Positions 21,546 through 34,012 of a stretch of DNA of 64,000 nt are shown here, one piece after another. Made by a program: the position numbers and the translations under genes. A model generated the notes under the pieces. The model saw only the letters and a program-made list of their open reading frames with translations. It had not been told where the DNA came from and did not search any database. The stretch comes from Alnus glutinosa (lineage: Eukaryota; Streptophyta; Magnoliopsida; Fagales; Betulaceae). Position 1 is the stretch's first letter. Every line of letters starts with the position of its first letter. The stretch covers positions 33,795,951 to 33,859,950 of the forward strand of contig NC_084889.1 of assembly GCF_958979055.1 (NCBI RefSeq). Reading direction: 5' to 3'.

Positions 21546-22540
21546 CTCGAGAATGGCATGTGTCCTCCTTAGAACATTACTCCTCCTAATGAGAACCAAA
21601 ACTCCCCTTCGTGAGTGCGTCCAGGGGAGGAGCTATGGCCTTCTCTTCATCCTTCTCCCCTCCTCCCTTATTTTCTCTTACCTCTTCCTCTCATTTTTAA
21701 TGTTTCTCTCTCTCTCTCTCTCTCTTCGTAGCAATTAACTTGGAAGACCGATCTATGACGTTTTATTGTTTTGCTCCGCCGACACGCCTTTCCACCACCT
21801 CCACTGGCCTCTATTGCTTCAGCCGTCACCATCTGTCTACCATGCGTGCTGTCCACACACCACCGCCTTTTCCTCTTGGTCCACATGTTAGCTCGTCGTC
21901 TTTCTCGTTCCTCACCCAGTGGTTTTTCATAGTTGGTTCCTTGATTTGGTATATGGAGGTTCCCAAATCTTCTTGTTCTTTTTTTTGGTGTCCTACAAGC
22001 TTCATGTGTCGAGTTGTCTCATCTTTACACGTTAGGACGGTGCTCCTCTTCGACGATTCACACTTCTTCAGTACATATTTTCCTATTCTGGCTCTTTTCT
22101 CCAGTTGCTTGCTACAGTAGGTGTTGTTGGCAGCCTTGTTTTGGCTTTGATTGTCTCCTCAAGCCACCAATTTCGGTGGCTTCTCTACTGGGCCGAGTCA
22201 TTCATTTAGCTAATTCCCAATAGTTTTTAAGTTACTTTTTTCTGCACTGTTGTGGTTGCTTTCCTCTTTTCCGTATTGAATAATTTTTTAAAAAAATTAA
22301 CTTAAATGTATGAGTTTGGCTTGCTTTCGGTACACAAATCATTGGAGATTTTATTATTATTATTAGTTTTTGGTGAAAAAATAAACAACAGAAATAAGAT
22401 AATTGGAGAATAACTTGATTATTTTCTTCTCGAGGCAATCTAAAATAATTTTTCTACTGGCAAGCCAAACTCGAAATATTTTTTCTTATGTTTTGCTTTG
22501 TTGGGCCAATGAACCCGAATCCATCAACCAAATAGTCTGA
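21546..22540. other. Unassigned intergenic sequence, slightly GC-richer
   Basis: Pyrimidine-rich sequence with a CT run at about 21705-21726 and several 60-126-codon frames. The longest (21740-22120) is rich in Ser, Phe and Cys, opens from a non-ATG codon and matches no family I know. Possibly a decayed gene fragment; no call made. Confidence 0.3.
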
Positions 22541-22544
22541 GAAG

Positions 22545-22725
22545 AATAATGCTACATATCATCCATTTGTCATTCTTTTATCCTTTCAAAATTGATGTGG
22601 CTCATAAAATTACCATTGGATCAAAATCTAATAATAATCTATCATAAATTCAATGGTGATTTTAAGAGCAATATCAATTTTGAGAGGATAAAAAAAGGAC
22701 AATGAGATGATATGTAGCATTACTC
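22545..22725. mobile_element. MITE of the 'tgctacatatcatc' family, best copy
   Basis: The ends are near-perfect inverted repeats: taatgctacatatcatc on the left and gatgatatgtagcatta on the right. Inner arms (attgatgtggctcataaaat ... attttaagagcaatatcaat) also pair. Length about 180 bp, no ORF. Confidence 0.6.
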
Positions 22726-23389
22726 GTCTGAGAATAGTTATATAATGTCACATTGAATCCCTTCTTTTAACATGTCAACGATTGTCCCCATATGATCACG
22801 AGGCAATCACATGATATGATAGGAGTCATAGAATGTAAGAAACATTTGTAATAGAAAAGTCTCTAATGAAGGTGTAACATGTGGTAACATTTACAACAAA
22901 ATCTATTATAGAAAGTACAAACATCAAGTAAAATAGGACTTTGGTCTCATTCATTTGTACTGCACTCTGGCTTTTCTCAAGATTATTTCATTTGATTCAT
23001 ATTAATTTAAGTATCAAAGTTAATGCTTGTTGGCCCATTCCGACAAGTTCTTTAGGTAAGTCATTCTCTTTTTGTTGGTAGTTCCAACCGTTACCTAGGC
23101 TGCGGTCATGAAACAGAGGAAAAAAAAAAAGGATAGTAAGGATTTGAATTTCTCAATAATTTTCAAAACATTTTATTATGTAAAACTCTTTAAATAGTAA
23201 ATAATTTTTTTTTTTATTGCATCAGTATTTATTATTTTTAAATATTGAAATAATAAATAATTGTAAAAAAAATGTTGTGTGACACAGTAAACACATGAGA
23301 ACAGAAGAAAACAGGAATAATGGAATGGAAGTGACGTGGAGGACCCATTCAGAATGTGGGGCCAGCTAATACATGCCAGCTAAGTAGTT

Positions 23390-23495
23390 GCAGAAGAGAA
23401 TATATAATTCTTACCCGTAGCAGGACCGAATCACCGAATCACTCCTCGCTTTCTTCCCACGACAATAGGAAAGCAAAGCAAAGCAATCACAGATT

Positions 23496-23536
<41 letters not shown>
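23390..23536 (+). promoter_or_regulatory. Probable YKT6 promoter and 5' UTR with GA run
   Basis: A TATA-like agaatatataattc lies near 23397-23410, about 130 bases above the start codon. The leader ends in an uninterrupted (GA)n tract at about 23499-23536 that touches the ATG. Inferred from motif and position. Confidence 0.4.
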
Positions 23537-23540
<4 letters not shown>

Positions 23541-26500
23541 AGATCACGGCGTTGGCGGTGTTGAAGTGCAGTCCGGAGGGGTCGGATCCGGTGATACTAG
23601 CGCAGGCGTTGGACGTGAGCCACTTCGGGTACTTCCAGAGGTCGAGCGTGAAGGAGTTCATCGTCTTCGTCTCTCGCACCGTCGCCAGGCGCACCCCTCC
23701 CTCCCAGCGCCAATCCGTCCAGCACGAAGGTCACTCTCCGATCTCTCTCTATAATTCTTTGCTTTTCGCTTTTGCTTTCTTTTTTTACATGAATTCGTTT
23801 AGTTAAATTAGGTCCTTTTTTTATTGATTTATGTGAATGCACGAAGGAGATTTTCTTGAATTTCGTAGGGCATTTGGGTTGGATTGTGTGGAAATTGATT
23901 AGGTATTGGAGATTTTCTTGAAATTGATTAGTTTTGGTGGATTTATATACAGCTCGAATTAGGTCCCCCCCTTTTTTTTAATTGGAGGATTTAATTTTCT
24001 TATTCATTTACTATTATTATTACTATTATTATTATTATTATTGTATGGATGTAATCATGGTGGAGATTTCTTGAATTTCGTAAGAATTTGGTTGGATTTT
24101 GTGGGGATTAATTACGTTTGGTGAGTGGTGTATTCGTAGGATTGATTACGTTTGCTTGAGAGTATTGACCGAATATCGGTTCAGGCTTTTGTGGGTAGAT
24201 TTTATTGGGTTGTTCTTCAAATTTTTTCAGTGAATATTCCCTCATTTACACCGAGTGGGTGTGATTGTTTTCCCTCTAAGCTTCTCTAAAATGGCCGAAT
24301 ATGAGGGATTGTTTGCTTGTAATTTATTGAGTTTTTTGTTGTTCAACTGAAAGGTTTGAGAGGGATTTTTTTTTATTGGTTTCGGTTCCTCATGGCTGTA
24401 TTAAGTTCAATTATTTCATTTTTGGGTCTTTCTTGTTTCCTGTAGCGGGATGGGAGATGGGAGTCCAAACTTGAGTTTAAAATCTAGGATCTTTGCTTCT
24501 GTGTTGAAGGTTTGTGTTTGCAATTTTTATACTGATGTCTTTGTAACCCAATGAATAAAAAGAAATGAAGAAGACGAGAGAGCAATAGAGGGAGAAGAAA
24601 AGAAATGAATAAAAAATTAAAAGAAAAATTAAAAATAATATTTTAATGTTATAGAGAAAGATAAAGGGATGCTGTTATGGAGAGTATTTGTATATGGAAA
24701 GAAAAAATGGTTTGATTCCCTAAATTTTTCCCAAATTAGGAAAAATGATTGGGTGTCTACTGTTAGTGCTCTTAAAAGGAATTCTGGTTTCCAAGTGGTG
24801 TATTCAGAGCTCCGAATTTAAATCAGCTGTGTGTTTGCATGGTTTTGATGAATCTGATTAGTTTTGGAATTTTGAAATTCAGGTGGTGATTGGGTGGGGG
24901 GGCTGTAATGGCGGAATTGTATGCGTCCACAGGGAAATTGGATTGTTACAGCCATTACAGTGAAATTGGAACCCAACACCTTGCTACAAAGGGAGGAATT
25001 ACCATTTTTTAAAATGAATTATGGAAATGTTGTCATGCCTTTTGTGTTAGAAGTACAACAGCTCATCTTGATTTGTTTATCTAGTTTTAGGCCTTTTTTT
25101 TTAAAGCTCATTTGCTTTGTTTTGTTGATTTGTAGAGTACAAGGTGCATGCTTACAACAGAAATGGCCTTTGTGCATTGGGCTTTATGGATGATCACTAC
25201 CCAGTTCGAAGTGCCTTTTCTCTGCTCAATCAGGTACACTCAATATAATATCAAAAAAATAATTTATTATTTTTATATGTATTTCTTTTACAGGAGCTAA
25301 AATTTGTATCAATGTGTTAGATTGATAGACCTGCAAGAGCTTGTTTTCTTCAGTATAAGCTTACCTTAGTTGAAGTGTGCTTGGAGATTTGAGATAATGT
25401 TGAATAAGATACAAATATGGTGGATTAAATGTTATTGTTGTGTAATTAGGCGCTTCAATGCAGCTTTAGGTTGTTGAAATGGCAATAGCTCATTAATGCC
25501 TCAGTAATCAATAATCAGTTTGAGCAGGTTGAGGTTCGATTCTTATGAAGCAGAGTAAAAGAAAAAGGCCATGGGCTTTATTGTTGCAATCAACTAATTA
25601 GTTTTGTATTGCTGTTGAGTAAGAAAGGTGAAGTGTCTGTGACAATGACAGTCTGACAGAAACTCAGTTAATTTACATTAATCCTGTCAACGTTTTATAA
25701 ATTCGTGGATGCCCATACCATTTTATGTTCTGCTTTAATATTGTCCTTAAGGTGGAAGGCAAGGATTTAGAGTTGGTCAGGGAAATAAAAAGCAGACCTA
25801 CTAAGATAGTAATTCTTGATGCTCCCCGTGATTCCACTTTGGCCAAAACTTCATAGCCGTAATTGTGCTGAAGTTCCTGTTTGAGCATAAACAGACTTGA
25901 GGAGGTCTCATTGTGTGTGTGTGTGTGTGTGTGTGTGGAGGGTGGGAGGGTAAATATGTTAATGCTTCATATTATGAGCCTGAGGTTCTTGGACTGGTGA
26001 AATATTGACGATTTATTTCTGCTTGAGTTAACCTATAGATGATGTTTATAATGTTTGCCAGTTGCTAGATGAGTATCAGAAAAATTTTGGTGATTCATGG
26101 AAGACTGCACAAGCAGATAAGACCCAACCATGGCCCTATCTGAGTGAAGCTTTGACAAAATTCCAGGTATTTCTATTTTTTCACTTTTCTTCCTTGTTTA
26201 AGATCATGTCATAAGGCAACAAATAGATTGATGCTATATCAATTGGGGCTTCTTAATTTTTTATTTTTTTTTCCCTTTGTTAATGGTTGAAGCTTTAAAA
26301 GTAATTAGTTATGACTAATTTTTTTTCCCTCTCTCTTCTTGCTTAACTCTTCAGGATCCTGCGGAGGCTGACAAGTTGTTGAAAATTCAGAGGGAGTTGG
26401 ATGAAACTAAAATTATCCTTGTGAGTATTTTGTCATTGCTAAAGTAGTTTACTTAATGTTGGATCTATGACTAATTGAATTGTGTTCCTTTTATGTTCAT

Positions 26501-29500
26501 TATTGTGGAGTCTAGAGATTCATTTTTCTAGTTGGATTTATGCTTTTCCCTTGATTAATCAACCATCAAATGATAAATTTTAATTAACTTGTTAATTCTT
26601 GGATCAGTTGTGTGCGTCAATATTTTGGCAGGGATTTGGTGATGGCTTTGATATGATGACTTATAGAAAGTTGTTATATCTTTTAAAAGAAAATTTGAGC
26701 TATACGCTGTACTGAAGACAAATTACCCCCAAAAAAAAAAAGTCTTTTGGGGATTCTATTAATAAAGAATATGCTAGACCCGTTTTTGAGCTAAGAGACT
26801 GATATTTGGTAGAAAAGGTTTCTTATGTTTTGTTACTTGAATCACTACATTTACTTCTAAGTTATGAAGAGAAGCCGAGTTAGAGATGTGATCTTTGCAG
26901 CTACCAACAATGTTGTACTTATTTCAGTTGCATGTGAAAGCCTGTGCAATGCTGAAAGTTTTTCAAAACATATTGCACTTTGGTCTATGTAATAGCATCT
27001 GTAGCTTGCTTTTGACATCCAATTTTCATCCGCAGCACTAACCTTAGGGTTAGTGTCAGGTTATTATACCAAAAAGACTGCATTTTCTGTGTCTGCTTGC
27101 TGCTACTCCACTAATTAGTGGGCTATCTCATTCTGAAACTATGTTGCATAGATTATTTGATTATTATCTGCAAATGGGTGAAAATGGGTTGAATGAGTAC
27201 ACCAGTAGATTTTTTATTTCATTTAGAAATGACAGCAAATTTCACATTTCATAACTGCTCTTTTCTTTCTTTATTTTTTTATTTTTTTAAAAAAAGTATC
27301 CCGGTTTTATTTTTCTTGCTGGGATAAGCTTCTAATTGAGGAAGAGCAATTCTATAAAATCCCATGTAAATGTTTCCGAAAGTCTATTAGGCTGGGCTTT
27401 CCAATCTTCAATTTTAGTAAACTGGCTTGTCAGCTTGCCGATGTCGCTTGACTTCTGTGCTACGCATGGGATAGGGGCCATTATGTGGTAATGGTAAAGT
27501 CTTAGGTTGCCTATTACAAGTGCAGGGTTCAAGTCTTGAGAGCTGTCCCATTATAAATGGATGCTGAAGGGCAGACGAGCCACCCTTCCTAGGATTCCAC
27601 TTAGGTGGGACATAATGACTGTAGACTCATTTGACATCTTTGCTTTTTTAAAAAAAATAAAAAAAAATTCCTCGTTGAACTAGGCATGTTGAAAGAATTT
27701 TTCTTGTCCGACTGGGTTTTGGATTTTTTAATAACATGTGATTTTAATTCCTTGTTTTCTTATGGCAAACTGTTCTCTCTCTCTCTCTCTCTCTCTCTCA
27801 TAAGTGTTTCTTTCTTTGATACAGCATAAAACTATTGACAGTGTACTTGCACGAGGTGAGAAACTGGACAGTTTAGTTGAGAAGAGTTCAGATCTCAGTG
27901 CAGCATCACAGGTGTGCAGAGAACATTTACATGTTACTAATATGCATTTGCCACTGTGCACACATCCACAGATCTTACACATACTTTACTGCATAAGCCA
28001 ATTAGTTTAACTCATTCTTCTTTTTAGTTATACTTTTGGTCATCCTCAACTGTGCTATTGAATACTTTACAAGAGTTTGACTTTGATGTATTTTTGGCTT
28101 ACCTATAAGTGTATCGTGATAGCCATGACTCTTTTAATCTTAAGAGACACTACATAAGATGTAGGCAGATAATTATGTTTATGATCTTCAGCTTGTAAAT
28201 GGAGTATGGTATCATGATTTGAGCACATTTAGCATGGATCTTGCATATTTTAGCACATTATCCTCTTACCTGTAGAAAGTATTGGGATATGCATGTTTGT
28301 ATGAATGCATCCATGTTTAAAAGTCTTATGGAGTTATCTAGGGATAATTTAAAGGGTTTTGGGTGGCTGGGGCCTTGGTTATAGTCTAAGAAGATGTGAT
28401 TGTTATTTGAAGAAGAAGTGACTTGAAACTTGGATTTATTGTTCGTCTTCATTGGGGGGTCACTTCAGGTGGAGGATAGCAACCTCCCCAATTAATTTTT
28501 TCTTTTTTAACAAAATTTCCCTTTCCTTGCATAAACAATGGGGGTGTTTTGAGGAATTTTTTTTGTAAGTAATTGAATTATCATTAAATGTGAAAAGTGC
28601 TACTCAAGTATACAGAAGAAAACACCTAGGTAGGAGGAGAGAAAAGAACAAGAAAATTGTGAAAACTTAGCTTCCAAGGAGCTACAAATGCAATTGTCCG
28701 AGTAAAAAAGAAAAGACTCAAGCTCCGTTGATGATTTCTCACGGTCCTCAAAAGTTCTCATTTCTTTCCTTCCAAAGACACCACTAGAGACAGGAAGGCA
28801 CCATCTTCCACACAACAGCACTCCGAGTTTTTCCACCAGTCCACCAACAAGCGTACAAGTCAGCAACACTACTAGGCATCACCCAAGACAGCCTAAAACG
28901 ATTGAAAAATGCATTCCATAAGGCACAACCGACATCACAATGGAGGAGAAGATGATCCACATACTCCCTATTCCTCTTGCACATACAACACTTATCAATC
29001 ACAATGGCATGCCGCTTCGTGAGATTCTTCATTGTAGGTCTTCCTTAGAGCCGCCGACCAAGCGAAAAAGGCCACCCTAAAGGGAACCTTCGTCTTCTAA
29101 ATATTTTTCCAAGGGAAAGGAGTGACATCGTTGCCAGCAAGGACAAGGACAAGGACACTATAGTAGGAGCTTACGTCAAACAACCCTTTTCTGGAAGGGG
29201 ACCACAAAAGGACTGATTACTATCCAGTCTACCCTCAAAACTCGTCTACCCCTCTCTCTCTGCACCCCAAAAAGCCGTAAGCTTCAAAAGATCCAATGAC
29301 GAACAAAAATTGGTTAAAAATAGCAACATTGACCAAACCCCCACATTGTGCTCCCTCCAATGTTACTTATTTTCTTTGTTGCATTATTGGTTCTAATTGG
29401 GTTTAAAGTTCCTCTTTTTCAAAATAGTAAATTGATCACAAATGTTAGCTGTTGAAAGTCCCAGTAAATTGGCAAATGATCTTGAGTGATTCTTAATAGA

Positions 29501-30168
29501 TGTGGGTAATAGTAACAATAAAATTTGGTAGGTTGCCATAGGTATGGAGAATTAGTGAATGGATCTACTGATCACGTGTCTGTGATATCTTAAACAATTT
29601 GCTTGTATGAGACCAGAACATTATCCCAACAATGTCTACAATTGAAAATTCAAGCTTTTGTATCAAGTTTAATGAAGTTGGCATCTTTTTTTTTTTTTTA
29701 TAAGTAAATGGAATTTCATTAAAAACCAACAGGTACACCCGAGTACACATACAGTATACCAGAGAAACACTTCAACATAAAAAGAAAAGATATTATAAAA
29801 GTCATGAAAAGTAGAAATGTGAATGCAATCATAAGCAACTATCCATTGAAATAGGGTATAGGAAAAAAAAAAAAAATAAGAGAGAGAAAAGAAAGCCTTT
29901 TAGCTTCGCACCATCCTCTCACTGGCTTCAAAGTTCCGGTCATTTTTCTCTCCAAATTAGATGAAGTTGGCATCATATCCCAGTTACTTCCATGAACTGG
30001 TTTCTTTTGTATTAAGAGTCTACATTAGACCCATTAGCCACATATATGCTTTTGGAATCACGGTCCAAAGCTTGTTGCTAACTTAAAGAACCTTTTTGTT
30101 GGTCGTGGTTGAAACAGATGTTCTACAAGCAGGCAAAGAAAACAAATCAGTGTTGTACCCTATTGTGA
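23537..30168 (+). CDS. YKT61: R-SNARE YKT6 (longin SNARE)
   Basis: Six exons: 23537-23729, 25136-25233, 26062-26166, 26355-26420, 27825-27911, 30118-30168. All junctions close in phase and give 199 aa, the usual length for plant YKT6. The N-terminal longin domain (about residues 1-130) begins MKITALAVLKC and includes FVSRTVARRT and NRNGLCALGFMDDHYPVRSA. The SNARE helix (about 138-195) has the central Arg in VLARGEKLDSLV. There is no membrane anchor; the C-terminus is CCTLL, a prenylation box with an adjacent palmitoylatable Cys, as in other YKT6 proteins. Final Leu would favour geranylgeranylation (inference). YKT6 acts in ER-Golgi, vacuolar and autophagic membrane fusion, cycling between cytosol and membranes. 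The last intron (27912-30117) holds LINE remnants in the opposite orientation. Confidence 0.95.
25917..25937. repeat. (GT)n microsatellite in YKT6 intron 2
   Basis: About ten perfect GT units. Confidence 0.8.
28565..29340 (-). mobile_element. Truncated LINE (3' part of ORF2) in YKT6 intron 5
   Basis: The minus strand encodes the zinc-binding tail of a plant L1-type reverse transcriptase: CCMCKRNREYVDHLLLHC, then CALWNAFFNRF, LSWVMP and WWTGGKTRSAVVWKMVPSCL, followed after a frame change by RTFEDREKSSTELESFLF and a stop. Upstream, KVPFRVAFFAWSAALRK is in another frame, so the copy carries frameshifts. The 5' part of the element is missing, typical of 5'-truncated LINE insertions. It is antisense to YKT6. 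Confidence 0.8.
29685..29780 (-). mobile_element. LINE 3'-tail fragment
   Basis: A poly-T run (poly-A on the minus strand) at about 29686-29699 is followed by ataagtaaatggaatttcat and gagtacacatacagtatacc, the same kind of tail that follows the LINE ORF nearby at 28565-28620 (aagtaattgaattatcatta, actcaagtatacag). A second, very short insertion in the same intron. Confidence 0.5.
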
Positions 30169-30520
30169 GCTTCTGAGGCAAGCGGCTGCAGCTATTCCGT
30201 AATTGCATTCAGGTTTTCTAGTGTCGACGCTGATGGATGACAAGTCGTGATTGTAATGTGTTTATATTGTTTGTCAATTGTTTGCTTGGCAAAATTCTGT
30301 GGATTTTCCCCACATCTTCTAGACCAAAGAAAGAAAGGAAACCGTGTATCAGCAGGAGATCTTTCTATTATAGTATTTATGTGCTTGTCAAGCTTAATTC
30401 AGATATTGTATTGTGATTTGCCCATTGTGCTTTATAGTATATATATAAGTCTGCTTGTTCTTTTGAAGCCATTCCATCTACTTGGTCTGAAATAGGGCAT
30501 CTTTTGAATTTTGATCCACT
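30169..30520 (+). other. Probable YKT6 3' UTR
   Basis: T-rich sequence following the YKT6 stop, with no ORF of note. The extent is a guess. Confidence 0.35.
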
Positions 30521-30649
30521 CTAGCTTTTGTCCAATTTTAGTTATGCAGCTTGATCAATTGATCGACTTAGAGTTCCATAAGACTTTTTTTTTGGTAGGT
30601 AGAGTTCCATAAGACTTGATTGCATTTTCCTGATCCCCGTAGAAGGGTT

Positions 30650-30900
30650 CGCAATTCATGTTTGTGTGTTGGTTCAGGTTGTGGGTTGGATTGAAGTATG
30701 GATATAAGATTATTTGGGTTAATCCGAACTTAATTAATTTAATTAAATGGGATAAATCCTGTAAGCTTAACACCATTCATTTAATTAAACGGGTGATACG
30801 ATTTGACCTGTACAACCCATTTAATATTCAGGTCGTATTAGGTTGACTTGATTCGACCCACATAATCTATTTAATTAACAAAAAATTTAATTATGGAGCA
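30650..30900. repeat. Dispersed repeat rich in 'gacc(c/t)' and 'ttaattaaa' motifs
   Basis: Carries repeated words such as tttaattaaa, cgggt, gacctgtacaaccc and gattcgaccc, a composition typical of a common plant hAT-related dispersed repeat. Similar text at 41705-42060. No ORF. Confidence 0.35.
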
Positions 30901-31199
30901 TGAAAATGTCATTTTATACAAAGATATTGACACAGTAATTCTCAATTATTGAATATGAAAATAAGGCCATAAATATTTTTGTCCAGTATTCGAAGCGTTA
31001 AAAGCAGAATTCAAGTGAAATATCAGAATAATTTATCTTGCCCAGTTGCTCTATAATACTTACAAAGACATTTGAAGGCTTTGAGACGCATGAGAGTGTC
31101 ATGAATGCTCAAGAGTCTGGAGGAAGAAAAGCCCAGGAATTCCAAGCATATGAGAAACCTTGCATAGGGCACAAAATAACCATTTTCCCTTCCGACATT

Positions 31200-31530
31200 T
31201 AGGTCCATTTGGGTTTGCGATTTCAAAAAGTACGATTTAAAATCACAATTTTAAAATGTGTAATTTGGAAAAAGTAATTTTTAAAAACGCAGTTAAGTGT
31301 TTGACAAAATCGCAGTTTAACATTTAAAATCGCAAATTAGCTTTTAAAATTCTGCGTTTTCAAAAAGGCATCATCTTACTTGCGATTTGAAAAGGTAAAT
31401 TTTTTACGTTTTCAAATAGTAATTTTTTAAAATGCAGTTTTCAAACAATTTATATTTTGTAATTTTATTTAAATTCGTACTTATTATCTATAAAATTACA
31501 ATTTTAAAAGCAAGCTTAACCAATTGGAAA
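31200..31530. repeat. Repeat built of 'gcgattt/aaatcgc' words
   Basis: Begins gtccatttgggtttgcgatt and is filled with words such as gatttaaaatcac, aaaatcgcag and tgcgttttcaaa in both orientations. The far end (acaattttaaaagcaagctt) is loosely inverted. A TE-derived repeat; related in style to the pair at 49.0-49.5 kb. Confidence 0.4.
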
Positions 31531-31814
31531 CTGCACTCTTGGTTAGATAAGGCCTTGGGCCCATAGCAGTCAGCATCAATCCAAACATCATTTACTCGAT
31601 AAGGTTCAATAGGGACCCAAATGCTTCTCTTTTAAAAATGAGAAACCCTTTTCTCTTCCTACATGACTCAATTGGACACCGCATCCCTGTGTAGATAAGG
31701 CCTTAACAGAGCAGTCAGCATCAATCCAAACACTACGCATCCCGATAAGGTTTAAGAGAGATCTGAAATTCTGGATAATATTATAAACGGCACAAATATC
31801 TTATAAATGGATTA

Positions 31815-31985
31815 GTATCGTCACAAATTTTCTGTCTGAATTTAAGGAAAAAATTTAAATAAGTAATTATAAAAAAAAATATTAATAAAATTCACTTGAT
31901 TGAATAAGTAATTAAGTAACCCAATTTTTATTTAATCAGATAAATTTTATAAGTGCTATTTTACAATCACCCACTTACCCGTATT
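31815..31985. repeat. Degenerate copy of palindromic repeat D
   Basis: Shares tgtctgaattta, aattggatt/aacccaattttta, agataaattttataag and ttttacaatcac words with the better copies at 42070-42275 and 58975-59112. Confidence 0.4.
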
Positions 31986-32077
31986 CTTTCAAATTTAAGT
32001 ATATATCCGTATTCCCTCAAATTTAGGTGTAGATCTTGATCCATATATACCTTATTATGTTGCTGTGTTTAGTAGCC

Positions 32078-32078
<1 letters not shown>

Positions 32079-32160
<82 letters not shown>
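32079..32160. repeat. (AT)n microsatellite, ~82 bp
   Basis: Perfect AT alternation over about 41 units, the longest in the window. Confidence 0.9.
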
Positions 32161-32165
<5 letters not shown>

Positions 32166-32813
32166 AAAAGAAAAGGATAAGTATTTTGGAAGAATAGCAG
32201 CCTACATAAAATATTGATATGGTACATGGCATTTCTCAGAAAGTAATTCCAAAATCGCCATTGAGATATTGGTGTTATTTGACAAGCTCTGGAGCATAAC
32301 AAAATAGTGGCAGATTACTATTCATATATATATTTTTTTAATATTTTTCTAATAATAATAAACATCAAAACAATTTTACTTCTTTTATTTTTTATATCAC
32401 ATTAATAATTTTTTATTATTATTTAAATAAAAAAATTCACTATAATACAAATTTTTTTTTACTTTATATCACTTCACTGCCTTTTAGAATTACTAATTCT
32501 AAAATTAACAACTTGTATTTGCCAACCAAGCTCATTATTATATCAAGCTTTCACATGAAAGCAAACTGAACAGGACGCAGATGAGATTTAGGTAAATAGT
32601 CCACAACTTAAACTACAACAGAGTTTGAGTTTGGGCGTCAAAACTCAATACACACACACACACACACCTCTACGCCATTTCTTGCTGTACAAGAAACTAC
32701 AAAAGCAAATCAACATACAAATATCCCTAATCTGTATGCTGCAATCAGGGTTTTCATCTTTTATTTCACATGTACTTGAACAGTGAAACCCCAATACACT
32801 ACTGTGATTATCC

Positions 32814-34012
32814 CTATTTCCCCAGAAGGGATTTGATCCACCAGATGCCTTTGGTGTCCTTGGGCCCTTCTTCTCCCTCTGGTGGAGTATCACTCTGTGG
32901 CGTCTTGTGAAGCTTGCTCATATCATAGCCCTCTTCATTGGCCTTTTCAACCAGCTGATTGTAGATCTCATCATCTAGATGGGTTTGCCTGCACAATATC
33001 TAACAAAACACCACAAAAACAATCAATAAATTTTATGCATTAGCATATACAAATCACAAAGATGAATTAGAGGACAAAAAAAAACAACAAAATTTGGTAC
33101 CTTTCAAAATTGTTCTTTTCATTGCAAGGTTATATAATACAATAAACCAACTTTTCTAAGGAAAAATATATACACCATTATTATGTTAGCAAGGAAATCA
33201 TGCCTCAAATCCAAATGCTCCTTCAAATAAACATTAATTCTTATTCTCGCTATCCAATCCTCCTCTAATTTCTCTTTTCAAGAAACAAATTACAAATCAA
33301 TCCATGATGTAGTAAAATTGATCAAAGTTTTTTTTATTTGTTTTGGATTAATGAAATTTTACAGAAAGAAACACTAGTACAAAACACTCCAGAAAACTGG
33401 AACAAAAGCTACTTTCAGCACAACATACAACCAGTAACCAGCTATCTACCAAAGACCCTTAACACCCAATACAAAGCAAATCAAAATACAAAAAACTACA
33501 CTGCACCATTTCTGCAGTAAAGAATGTGTTCTGAAATTCCCCAACTTGAGAAAAATTGAGCAAAGTTAAATCACAGATCAACAACAAAATCAATTAAATC
33601 TACATATTAGAGAGGATGATGACAAGGATGATGGGCATACCCAAAGATACTTCCTGGTAGGCTCGCCAATCAAGGCATACTGATAATCTTCATCAAGGAA
33701 CAAAACCCAGTAATCACCAACCACAGGGATGATGGGCAGGAAGGGAGGCACATAGAATTTCACTTTGAGCTTGGCCTCATCACTGTTGGGGTCAGCCTTG
33801 TATGCAGAGCCTTCTATGTACCCTCTTTTCCCATCATTCCAGGTCTCATTGAGCACATTCACAGTCCCATCATCTCTCAAGGTGTATGTAGCCCTTGTGT
33901 TTTCACCATTCTTGGGCTGGAACCTCGATGGAAATGAGGCTATCTCATACCACCGGCCCATGTACCTCTTTAGGTCCACACCCTTCACTACTTGCAGCTC
34001 TTTGTTTGCCAT
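32814..34012 (-). CDS. TIL: Temperature-induced lipocalin
   Basis: Two exons on the minus strand, 33641-34012 and 32814-32999, give 185 aa, matching plant TIL (about 186). The lipocalin signature is at the N-terminus (KRYMGRWYEIASFPSRFQPK, with the invariant G-x-W), followed by the conserved NVLNETW, GSAYKADPNSDEAKLKVKFY and VPPFLPIIPVVGDYWVL. Exon 2 starts ILCRQTHLDD and ends KGIWWIKSLLGK. There is no signal peptide, as expected for TIL, which associates with the plasma membrane and helps plants survive heat, cold and oxidative stress by limiting lipid damage. The frame stays open about 55 codons above the ATG, but MANKELQVVKGVDL is the family's N-terminus, so I chose that start. The intron (33000-33640) falls after KYLW. 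Confidence 0.95.

Noticed and set aside
21740-22120. 126-codon plus-strand ORF
   Set aside because: Opens from a non-ATG codon, has Ser/Phe/Cys-rich random-like composition, and has no supporting exon signals.
32079-32160. ORFs of repeated Tyr-Ile codons
   Set aside because: They are translations of an (AT)n microsatellite.
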